Positions 1 through 5,220 of a stretch of 5,373 nucleotides of DNA are shown in pieces. The stretch comes from Burkholderiales bacterium. GTDB taxonomy: Bacteria; Pseudomonadota; Gammaproteobacteria; Burkholderiales; Burkholderiaceae_E. The notes beneath the pieces were generated by a model. That model saw only the letters and a list, made by a program, of their open reading frames with translations, did not search any database and had not been told where the DNA came from. Each line of letters starts with the position of its first letter. Position 1 is the first letter of the stretch. Position numbers and translations under genes: made by a program. The stretch covers positions 306,629 to 312,001 of the forward strand of contig CP070753.1 in the NCBI GenBank assembly GCA_020348765.1. Direction: 5' to 3'.

Positions 1-331
1 CGCTCAGGCCCGCCACCCGCCCGGTTGCTCGCATGATCAACAGGGTGTCGGCGAAACCGCGTGTCGTCAGGACCGCCGTTCGCGCGCCCTGGTAAGCGAA
101 GACGGCGTTGCTCGATTGCGTCGTCGCATGGACCATTCGTTCGGTCGAGCCCAGCAGGGACGCCACGTCGATGCCGATGCCCGATGCCGCCTCCGCGAGG
201 CCGTCGACGACACCGCGCTGCAGGTCGTCGGGGGTGGTGAGCGCCTTTCCCGCGAAGGCGCGGCCGGTGTCCGAATCGAGCACCACCACGTCGGTGAAGG
301 TCCCGCCAATGTCCACCGCTACCGTATACAC
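1..331 (-). CDS. Hydantoinase/oxoprolinase (HyuA-type) family protein, N-terminal part, truncated by window edge
   Basis: Reading leftwards from a GTG at 331, the frame gives VYTVAVDIGGTFTDVVVLD, the signature start of the hydantoinase/oxoprolinase N-terminal domain (actin-like ATPase fold; DxGGTxTD binds phosphate). A second family block follows near residues 67-109: HATTQSSNAVFAYQGARTAV, then LTTRGFADTLLIMRATGRVA. About 110 residues are visible; family members usually have 600-700, so most of the gene lies outside. Relatives are the ATP-dependent N-methylhydantoinase/5-oxoprolinase large subunits and the acetone/acetophenone carboxylase subunits, all cytoplasmic and usually paired with a HyuB-type partner. 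The substrate cannot be told from this fragment. I chose GTG 331 because a GGAA stretch lies 9 nt upstream, because it places the DIGGT motif at residue 7 as is usual, and because a promoter is predicted at 417-444. In-frame GTG 415 and ATG 459 are alternatives, since the frame stays open far upstream into the IS relic. The family call is firm; the exact start is not. Confidence 0.85.
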   Translation of the reverse strand, partial: MYTVAVDIGGTFTDVVVLDSDTGRAFAGKALTTPDDLQRGVVDGLAEAASGIGIDVASLLGSTERMVHATTQSSNAVFAYQGARTAVLTTRGFADTLLIMRATGRVAGLS

Positions 332-402
332 GTCAGCATTTTCCGAAGTTTCCGCGGGCCCGCGTTTGCGGACGTCCGGGCGCGGGTGTTGTCCGTCTTT
401 GG

Positions 403-435
403 CTGAAATTTTCACTATTTTAAGTGTAATTTCAG
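403..435. repeat. AT-rich imperfect inverted repeat overlapping the promoter, possible operator
   Basis: The perfect arms are CTGAAATT (403-410) and AATTTCAG (428-435). With one unpaired base the symmetry extends inward to CACT (413-416) and AGTG (423-426), giving arms of 13-14 nt around a six-base centre. The -10 box at 417-422 lies at the centre and the predicted transcription start falls in the left arm, so a bound dimeric repressor would block the promoter. I cannot name the regulator. The TGAAATT/AATTTCA arms vaguely recall the AT-rich palindromes bound by IclR or GntR proteins, but the spacing does not match a site I can cite. It lacks a run of T, so it is not an obvious terminator. An end of the nearby IS relic is another possibility. 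Confidence 0.45.
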
Positions 436-444
436 TCGGATCAA
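417..444 (-). promoter_or_regulatory. Predicted sigma70-type promoter for the hydantoinase-like gene
   Basis: On the minus strand TTGATC (439-444, four of six matches to TTGACA) is followed after 16 nt by TAAAAT (417-422, five of six matches to TATAAT). It sits in the only clearly AT-rich patch of a very GC-rich window and faces the hydantoinase-like gene. Transcription would begin near 410, leaving a leader of about 80 nt before GTG 331. In the predicted transcript GTG 331 is then the first in-frame start candidate, which supports that start. The call rests on consensus matching only. Confidence 0.5.
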
Positions 445-601
445 GATCCCCGGGCATCGCATGCAGTGGCCGATGTTCGCTTGCTCGCCGGCGACTCGGC
501 GAATTCGCTCGCGCTTGTGCAGCACCTGCCACTTCGGGTGTCCGTGAATTCCCCGCGATCGATTGCACCCGGCAAGCTCGGGCCATGGCGTGTTCGCGCC
601 A
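445..601. other. Stretch without a recognisable gene between the IS relic and the hydantoinase promoter
   Basis: No recognisable protein, RNA gene or terminator is seen here. All three minus frames carry open stretches, as expected at this GC content. The frame continuous with both the transposase C-terminus and the hydantoinase gene reads as Arg/Ala/Ser-rich sequence without a motif (for example NSRTPEVAGAAQARANSPSR). I regard it as decayed IS end sequence plus upstream flank. Confidence 0.4.
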
Positions 602-1010
602 ACGCAGTCCATCGGCGATCAGTGCGAAACGGACGAAGCCCATGAACATCACGTCGAGCTTCTCGAAACGAAAGCGGATCCGGCGGGGCCCTTCGAGACG
701 GCGAAACAGTCGCTCGATCTCGTTGCGTCGTCGCTACATGACGCGGTCGTACTCCCAGGCGTCGACCCGCGTGCTCAGCGGCGGCACGACCGGCGTGAAG
801 CCAGGTTCGAGTGCCCGTTGGCGCGTTTCGTTGCCTTCGTACCCAAGGCCCATCGCCGGATGCAGCGGGTGATCGGGCGCCGTTCTTCGCGAGCCCCGGT
901 GCCATCCGGACGCGCCCTTACGACGGTGTTATCCAGAGACGCCGCCTCGATCTGATGCGCACGATCAGGGCTCTGTGCAACCGCTCGAACACCCGGTCCA
1001 GAACGCCGTT
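602..1010 (-). pseudogene. Decayed IS5-family transposase (insertion sequence relic)
   Basis: Minus-strand pieces in three frames line up in order with an IS5-family (IS427-like) DDE transposase. Near 1007-965 one frame gives GVLDRVFERLHRALI. A second frame near 959-870 gives SLDNTVVRARPDGTGARE, holding the first catalytic Asp (codon 931-933). A third frame from about 853 gives MGLGYEGNETRQRALEPGF, then TPVVPPLSTRVDAWEYDRVM, an amber codon at 734-736, and RRRNEIERLFRRLEG with the catalytic Glu region, ending FALIADGLR at 602. The family normally reads MDRAYEGDETR and YKRRNEVERLFRRLKG, so the second catalytic Asp is replaced by Gly (codon 848-850) and the Tyr before KRRNE is now a stop. A block that should lie between GTGA and YEG, some tens of residues, is missing, as is the N-terminus. 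About 135 codons remain of roughly 250. It cannot encode an active enzyme. I found no intact terminal inverted repeats or target duplication. The family call is strong; the edges are approximate. Confidence 0.82.
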
Positions 1011-1082
1011 CGTGATTTCCTTCTCCGAAGTGCACCCGAATCACGTGCAACGGTATCGACGGGCCCTGACCGGTCGCGCTCC

Positions 1083-2087
1083 TCACCGGCGCCCGCCCGC
1101 CGGCGGGTCGTTCGATCCGCCGGCATGCGCGCCGGCGCGCCGGACCAGCGGCGACAGCAGCAACGGCGCGAAGTACATCGGGATCTGGGCGACGCCGACG
1201 TACAGCGCGAAGGCCTCGCCCGCGGTGCCCGCGGTGACCACCAGCATCAGTCCCATGTTGCGGTTTCCGCTCAGCAGGGCGACCGTGTAAGCGCTGGCGG
1301 CGCCGGTGGCACGGAACACCAGCAGGCCGGCCACGTGCAGCAGCACGATGGTCACGCAGGCCGTCAGCAGCAGGCGCGCCATGAACGCCGGGTCGCTGAG
1401 CACTCGGGCGGTCACGCCGTCCATCAGCGCCAGCGCGAACATCACGAGCAGCACCACGTTGATGCCGCCGAGCAGATCGTCGTTGCGCGCCAGCCGCTCG
1501 ACGCCGATCAGGCGCCGCAGGCCCAGCGCCAGAGCGAACGGCAGCGCGACCACCAGCAGCACCCGGACGAAGAACGCGACCAGGTCGACCTCGATCCCGG
1601 CCTGCGGCAGCAGCACCCCCACCAGAGGCGTCAGCGACAGCGGCAGCAGCAGCGTGCTCACTGCGGTGCCGATCACCGCCAGCACGCCGTCCAGGCCCAG
1701 GATCAGCGCGAACACCGCGGCCGAACCGATCGGCGGTGCGGCCGCCTGCAGCAGCAGGGCCGTGCGCAGCGTCTCGGACAGACCCAGCCAGCCGCTCAAG
1801 AACCAGACCACGAGCGGGCTCAGCACCAGCTGCCACAACGTGATCACGGCCGGCAGCCGGGGCCGGCGCAAGGCGGCGGCCAGGTGCCCCCAGTTCAGTC
1901 GCAGCAGGGCGGCCGTCAGGGTGCCGACCACGACGGCGCCGAGCACCGGCCGTGCCAGCCGGGACAGCTCCGGCACCGCGATGCCGACGAATACGCCCAC
2001 CGGCAGCGCCCAGCGAGCATATCGGCCCAGGAAACCCAACAAGGCGCGCAACCGTGCTCCGATCCTGATCGACGAGGTCCCGAGCAT
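1083..2087 (-). CDS. Bile acid:sodium symporter (BASS/SBF) family membrane transporter
   Basis: The frame encodes 334 residues with about ten hydrophobic segments (near 19-40, 46-64, 78-100, 105-130, 134-160, 168-192, 204-224, 235-258, 267-288, 292-315), the layout of the SBF/BASS fold. Family-like spots are AAAPPIGSAAVFALILGLD (115-133) in the fourth helix and SGNRNMGLM (273-281) in the ninth, where the broken helices of the sodium/substrate site lie. Such inner-membrane carriers move organic anions (bile acids, keto acids, pantothenate-like compounds) with sodium; the substrate here is unknown. The tail after about 317 is Gly/Arg-rich and its DNA contains a perfect GC palindrome (1096-1107). 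I chose ATG at 2087: the protein then has normal family length, and the 35 residues added by an upstream ATG at 2192 look unstructured and would overlap the divergent promoter area. Neither start has a clear ribosome binding site. It diverges from a two-component operon that may control it. Confidence 0.85.
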   Translation of the reverse strand: MLGTSSIRIGARLRALLGFLGRYARWALPVGVFVGIAVPELSRLARPVLGAVVVGTLTAALLRLNWGHLAAALRRPRLPAVITLWQLVLSPLVVWFLSGWLGLSETLRTALLLQAAAPPIGSAAVFALILGLDGVLAVIGTAVSTLLLPLSLTPLVGVLLPQAGIEVDLVAFFVRVLLVVALPFALALGLRRLIGVERLARNDDLLGGINVVLLVMFALALMDGVTARVLSDPAFMARLLLTACVTIVLLHVAGLLVFRATGAASAYTVALLSGNRNMGLMLVVTAGTAGEAFALYVGVAQIPMYFAPLLLSPLVRRAGAHAGGSNDPPAGGRR

Positions 2088-2163
2088 GCCCGAAACGGCG
2101 CCGGGATCCCAACCTGGCGTGATGCTCCGGCGCCCGGAGCCTCCGCAGCGGCCCGTCAGTTTC

Positions 2164-2192
2164 TTGACAGCATGACGCAAGGTACCTGACAT
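2164..2192 (+). promoter_or_regulatory. Weak candidate promoter for the two-component operon
   Basis: A perfect -35 hexamer TTGACA (2164-2169) is followed after 17 nt by TGACAT (2187-2192), which matches TATAAT at only three of six positions. Transcription would start near 2199, about 50 nt before the response regulator ATG. TGAC also recurs at 2165, 2173 and 2187, which could mark regulator contacts, but the spacing is uneven. The -35 is convincing; the -10 is poor. Confidence 0.25.
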
Positions 2193-2196
2193 TGGC

Positions 2197-2216
2197 TGCG
2201 CGTATCATCGCGCGCA
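2197..2216. repeat. Inverted repeat TGCGCG-N8-CGCGCA in the divergent intergenic region
   Basis: The arms TGCGCG (2197-2202) and CGCGCA (2211-2216) are perfect complements around TATCATCG. It lies just after the candidate transcription start and upstream of the response regulator ATG at 2248. It could be an operator for the divergent genes or a leader hairpin. CG-rich short palindromes arise by chance at this GC content, so the weight is small. Confidence 0.3.
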
Positions 2217-2247
2217 TCCCAACCACCGGCCCTTGTGGCTCGTTCCC

Positions 2248-2922
2248 ATGAAAGCACTCATCGTCGAGGACGACCGCCTGCTCTCGGACGGCATCGCCCG
2301 TACGCTCGCGGCCAACGGCTTTGTCGCCGAACATGTCGACGACGGCGGTTCGGCCGACGGCGTGTTGCGGCGCGAGCCGTTCGATCTGGTGGTGCTGGAC
2401 ATCGGCCTGCCCGGGCTGGACGGCTTCGAGGTGGTGCGGCGCATGCGCGCCCGCGGCCAGCAGACGCCGGTGCTGGTGCTGACCGCGCGAGACGCGGTGC
2501 AGGACCGGGTGCTGGGCCTGAACCTGGGCGCGGACGACTACCTGCCGAAACCGTTCGACAAGGACGAGCTGGTCGCGCGCGCCAATGCGCTGGTGCGACG
2601 CAGCCGCGTCGAAACCGAACGGCGCGTCGTGCACGGCCCGCTGGAGGTCGACTTCGGTGCCCGGCGCGCGTTTCTCGGCGGCCAGCCGCTGGAGCTTCCG
2701 TTGCGCGAGTGGATGCTGCTCGAATACCTGCTGCGCAATGTCGAAAAGGTGGTCAACAAGGAGCAGATCATCGCCGCGATCTGCCGCTGGGACGAGGAGA
2801 TCTCGCCCAACGCGATCGAGGTCTACACCTCGCGGCTCAGAGCCAAGCTCGAGCCGCACGGCATCCGGATCCGGACCATCCGCGGCTTCGGCTACATGCT
2901 GATGGCCTGGCAGCAGCCCTAG
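2248..2922 (+). CDS. OmpR/PhoB-family response regulator, TctD/QseB-like
   Basis: This 224-residue protein has the usual length and order of an OmpR-type regulator. The receiver domain (1-120) begins MKALIVEDD with acidic residues Asp8 and Asp9, the phosphorylated Asp51 in VVLDIGLPGLDG, Thr79 in LTARD and Lys101 in DDYLPKPFD. The winged-helix DNA-binding domain (about 130-222) shows LREWMLLEYLLRN, SPNAIEVYTSRLRAKL (recognition helix) and the closing hairpin IRTIRGFGYML. Phosphorylated by its kinase, it would bind direct repeats at target promoters in the cytoplasm. I chose ATG 2248, which fits the family start exactly; a TTG at 2233 would add five residues, and no strong ribosome binding site is seen. 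The sensor kinase follows 26 bp downstream in the same direction, and the divergent BASS transporter is the nearest plausible target. All residues needed for phosphotransfer are present. Confidence 0.95.
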   Translation: MKALIVEDDRLLSDGIARTLAANGFVAEHVDDGGSADGVLRREPFDLVVLDIGLPGLDGFEVVRRMRARGQQTPVLVLTARDAVQDRVLGLNLGADDYLPKPFDKDELVARANALVRRSRVETERRVVHGPLEVDFGARRAFLGGQPLELPLREWMLLEYLLRNVEKVVNKEQIIAAICRWDEEISPNAIEVYTSRLRAKLEPHGIRIRTIRGFGYMLMAWQQP

Positions 2923-2935
2923 CCGCGCACCGAGC

Positions 2936-2951
2936 GGGGACCGCCGATGTG
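2936..2951 (+). promoter_or_regulatory. Ribosome binding site and GTG start of the sensor kinase
   Basis: GGGGA (2936-2940) stands 8 nt before GTG (2949-2951), good Shine-Dalgarno spacing. An overlapping ATG at 2947 is in another frame and meets a stop at once (ATG TGC TGA), so it cannot start the kinase. This fixes GTG 2949 as the likely start. Confidence 0.65.
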
Positions 2952-4373
2952 CTGAAACCGCGGAGCCTGCGCGGGCTGATCCTGCTGCTGGTGGCTGTTC
3001 CGACGACCCTGGTGCTGGTTGCGGGCAGCCTGTACGACTACCTGGCCGCGCAGCGGCCGGCCACCGAGGCCTACGATCAGGCCCTGTTCTCGGCCACGCT
3101 CGTGCTGTCGCAGCACATGGAGCCGGCAGACGGCGGCGCGCGCCTGCGATTGCCGCCGGCAGTGGAAGCGGCGCTGCGCACGGACCGGGTGGACCGGGTG
3201 TTCCTGGGCGTGTACACGCTCGACGGGCGCTTCGTCGGCGGCGACCCCGGGCTGCCGCTCTCGCCGCTCTCGCCGCTCTCACCGCTCTCGCCGCCGGCGC
3301 CGGCGCCGCTCGACGCCGGCGAGCCGCGGCGCGCGTTCGATGCGCAGCTCGGCGGCGAGCCGGTGCGCGTCGCGCAGGCGCGGCTGCCTTCGCAAGCGGG
3401 CGAGCACCTGTTCGTGGTCGTCGAGACGCTCGGCAAGCGCAGCGGCATGGCGCGTCAACTCGTGGCCAACGCGCTGGTTTCGAACGTCGCCACGATCGCG
3501 GTGATCACGCTCACGGTGCTGTTGGCTGCCGCGGTCGGCCTGCGACCGCTGGTGCGGCTACGCGAACAGCTGATGGCGCGCTCGTACCGGGACCTGCGCC
3601 CGCTCGAGGTCAGCGACGCGCCGACCGAGCTGGCACCGATCGTGCACGAGATCAATTCGCTGCTGCAACGTCTCGACGAAGCCACCGGGACGCAGAACCG
3701 GTTCATCGCCAACGCCGCCCACCAGTTGCGCACACCGCTGGCCGGCCTGAAGACGCAGATCGAGCTGGCGCGCGAGCAGGCGCTGCCGCCCGAGGCCAGC
3801 CGCCTGCTCGGGCAGGCGCACGGCGCGACCGAGCGGCTGGCGCGTCTGATCAGCCAGCTGCTGGCCCTGGCGCGCACCGAGGCCGGTCCCAGCGGCGACG
3901 AGCTGCAGCCGGTGGACCTGGCCGCGGTGTTGGGGGCCGGCGTGCAGGAGTGGGTGCCCAGCGCGCTGGCGCTCGATGTCGACCTCGGCTTCGAGCTGGC
4001 GCCGGCCGTGGTGCGCGGCGACCCGATCCTGCTGCGCGAGCTGGCGGCCAATCTGATCGACAACGCGATCCGCTACGCCGGGCCCGGCAGTCACGTAACC
4101 GTTCGCTCGAGGCAGTCGGGCGGCATGCCTCGACTCGAGGTCGAGGACAACGGCCCGGGCATCCCGGAAGCGGAACGCCCGCATGTCATGGAACGCTTCT
4201 ATCGGGTGCCCGGTTCCTCGGCCAGCGGATCGGGGCTGGGGCTGGCGATCGTCGGCGAGATCGCGGCGCTGCACCAGGCCCGGGTCGAGCTGCGCGATGC
4301 CCACGCAGGCCGCGGCCTGCGCGTGCTCGTCACGTTCCCGGCGAGCGGCACCGGGTCTTCATCGCCGGCCTGA
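2949..4373 (+). CDS. Sensor histidine kinase, TctE-like, with periplasmic sensor domain
   Basis: From GTG 2949 the protein has 474 residues, the normal TctE/QseC size. Order: inner-membrane helix near 8-28 (GLILLLVAVPTTLVLVAGSL); periplasmic region about 29-175 resembling the 2CSK_N sensor domain; second helix about 177-200; a linker with RPLVRLREQL; dimerisation and phosphoacceptor region with NAAHQLRTPLAGLKTQIELA and His258; and an ATPase domain with N-box LAANLIDNAIRYA (Asn368, Asn372), G1 DNGPGI (Asp400), ERFYR in the F-box area and G2 GSGLGLAIV (427-435). All catalytic motifs are intact. It should autophosphorylate and pass phosphate to the regulator just upstream. TctE-type kinases sense organic acids such as citrate in the periplasm; the ligand here is unknown. 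Odd: four PLS repeats at residues 103-114 followed by PPAPAP, a Pro-rich insertion in the sensor domain. The IclR gene begins 58 bp downstream on the same strand. Confidence 0.93.
   Translation: MLKPRSLRGLILLLVAVPTTLVLVAGSLYDYLAAQRPATEAYDQALFSATLVLSQHMEPADGGARLRLPPAVEAALRTDRVDRVFLGVYTLDGRFVGGDPGLPLSPLSPLSPLSPPAPAPLDAGEPRRAFDAQLGGEPVRVAQARLPSQAGEHLFVVVETLGKRSGMARQLVANALVSNVATIAVITLTVLLAAAVGLRPLVRLREQLMARSYRDLRPLEVSDAPTELAPIVHEINSLLQRLDEATGTQNRFIANAAHQLRTPLAGLKTQIELAREQALPPEASRLLGQAHGATERLARLISQLLALARTEAGPSGDELQPVDLAAVLGAGVQEWVPSALALDVDLGFELAPAVVRGDPILLRELAANLIDNAIRYAGPGSHVTVRSRQSGGMPRLEVEDNGPGIPEAERPHVMERFYRVPGSSASGSGLGLAIVGEIAALHQARVELRDAHAGRGLRVLVTFPASGTGSSSPA
3255..3290 (+). repeat. Four tandem copies of a 9-bp unit inside the kinase sensor domain
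   Basis: CCGCTCTCG is repeated head to tail at 3255, 3264, 3273 and 3282; the third copy ends in A instead of G, a silent change (TCA and TCG both Ser). Each copy encodes Pro-Leu-Ser. As the unit is a multiple of three, slippage would change the length of the periplasmic Pro-rich loop without breaking the frame. Confidence 0.9.
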
Positions 4374-4380
4374 CCGGCGC

Positions 4381-4415
4381 CAGCGCCGTGGGCCCGCGCC
4401 GCGGACCGGGCGCTG
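4381..4415 (+). repeat. GC-rich inverted repeat between kinase and IclR gene
   Basis: CAGCGCC (4381-4387) and GGCGCTG (4409-4415) can pair as a 7-bp stem with a 21-nt GC-rich loop just after the kinase stop. There is no following T run, so I do not call it a rho-independent terminator; it may weaken read-through or be incidental. Confidence 0.3.
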
Positions 4416-4429
4416 TGCGAACATTGTGG
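4415..4429 (+). promoter_or_regulatory. Possible PcaR/PcaU-type operator just before the IclR start
   Basis: GTGCGAACATTGTGG lies 2 nt before the ATG of the IclR gene. From memory, the Pseudomonas PcaR site is GTTCGATAATCGCAC; its reverse complement GTGCGATTATCGAAC matches here at about nine of fifteen positions, with the first six identical. IclR regulators of this group often control their own gene. Only one half-site is good, so this is speculative. Confidence 0.2.
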
Positions 4430-4431
4430 CC

Positions 4432-5214
4432 ATGGACTCGGAGTTCGTGCAGTCGCTGGCCAAGGGGCTGGCGGTGATCGAGGCATTCACGGGCGAGCGG
4501 CCCGCGCTGACCCTGTCCGAGGCAGCCCGCATCACCGGCATCTCGCGCGCCGCGGCACGTCGGCTACTGCACACCCTGGTCGAGCTCGGCTACGCCGGCT
4601 TCGACGGCAAGCGCTTCAGCCTGCGGCCGAAGGTGCTCGACCTGGGCTTCGCGTTCCTGCATTCACAAGGCGTCTGGCACACGGCGCAGCCGTTCATGGT
4701 GGAGCTGGTCGAGCAGGTCCGCGAGTCGTGTTCGGCAGCGGTGCTGGACGGCACGGACATCGTGTACGTGGCCCGGGTCCCGGTGCAGGCGCGGATCATG
4801 TCGATCAGCCTCGGCCTGGGCTCGCGGCTGCCAGCGCACGCGACCTCGATGGGACGGGTGCTGCTGGCGGCACTGACCGATGCCGAGCTCGATGCGTTGC
4901 TGGCTCGACTCGGGCCGCTCGAGCGGTACACGGAACACACGGTCACCGATCCGGGTCGGCTGCGCGAGCGCATCGCGGCGGTGCGCCGGGACGGCTATGC
5001 GATCAGCGACCAGGAACTCGAACTCGGCCTGCGCTCGGTGGCGGTGCCGGTTCGCGGCGCCGAGGGCCGGGTCGTGGCTGCGCTGAACGTCGGCACGCAT
5101 GCCTCGCGCACCACGATGCAGGCCGTGCGCACGCAGATCCTGCCGCGGCTGCGCGAGACCGCGACCAGGATCTCCCAGGCGCTCGGAGCACCGCGTACCG
5201 AGCGTCCGCGCTGA
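4432..5214 (+). CDS. IclR-family transcriptional regulator, PcaR/PcaU/PobR type
   Basis: The 260-residue protein has normal IclR length. The N-terminal winged helix-turn-helix begins FVQSLAKGLAVIEAF (5-19), the opening typical of beta-ketoadipate regulators PcaR, PcaU and PobR, with the helix-turn-helix at about 27-50 (LSEAARITGISRAAARRLLH) and wing GYAGFDGKRFSL. The C-terminal effector domain (about 75-250) carries LPAHATSMGRVLLA (133-146), YAISDQELELGLRSVAVPV (189-207) and VAALNVGTHASR (215-226), the family's ligand-pocket blocks. Such proteins bind protocatechuate, beta-ketoadipate or 4-hydroxybenzoate and switch pca/pob genes, often as activators. ATG 4432 is chosen because it gives the family N-terminus; a GTG two codons earlier (4426) is possible, and the frame continues upstream only as a shadow over the kinase gene. 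No strong ribosome binding site is seen. It converges with a thiolase gene that looks like pcaF, which supports a role in aromatic catabolism. The exact effector cannot be read from sequence. Confidence 0.92.
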   Translation: MDSEFVQSLAKGLAVIEAFTGERPALTLSEAARITGISRAAARRLLHTLVELGYAGFDGKRFSLRPKVLDLGFAFLHSQGVWHTAQPFMVELVEQVRESCSAAVLDGTDIVYVARVPVQARIMSISLGLGSRLPAHATSMGRVLLAALTDAELDALLARLGPLERYTEHTVTDPGRLRERIAAVRRDGYAISDQELELGLRSVAVPVRGAEGRVVAALNVGTHASRTTMQAVRTQILPRLRETATRISQALGAPRTERPR

Positions 5215-5220
5215 ATCCGG

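Noticed and set aside
108..872. A plus-strand open frame of 254 codons over the left part
   Set aside because: Ser/Arg-rich antisense of the hydantoinase N-terminus and the IS relic, both of which have clear protein matches on the minus strand.
1096..1107. Perfect palindrome CCCGCCGGCGGG near the transporter stop as a terminator
   Set aside because: It lies within the last codons, has no loop and no T run; GC palindromes are common at this base composition.
975..2189. A plus-strand open frame of about 400 codons, Gln/His/Arg-rich
   Set aside because: It is antisense to the ten-helix transporter, and the Gln/Arg richness is the complement of Leu/Ala codons on the real strand.
775..3282. A minus-strand open frame of 835 codons
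   Set aside because: It runs antisense to the response regulator and kinase and out of frame through the transporter; its composition is Arg/Ala/Gly/Pro-rich with no domain. Its only meaningful part is the middle piece of the IS relic near 870-960. It is a GC-driven shadow.
3558..4304. A minus-strand open frame opposite the kinase ATPase domain
   Set aside because: Low-complexity Arg/Gln/Ala sequence without motifs; the plus strand holds all kinase motifs intact.
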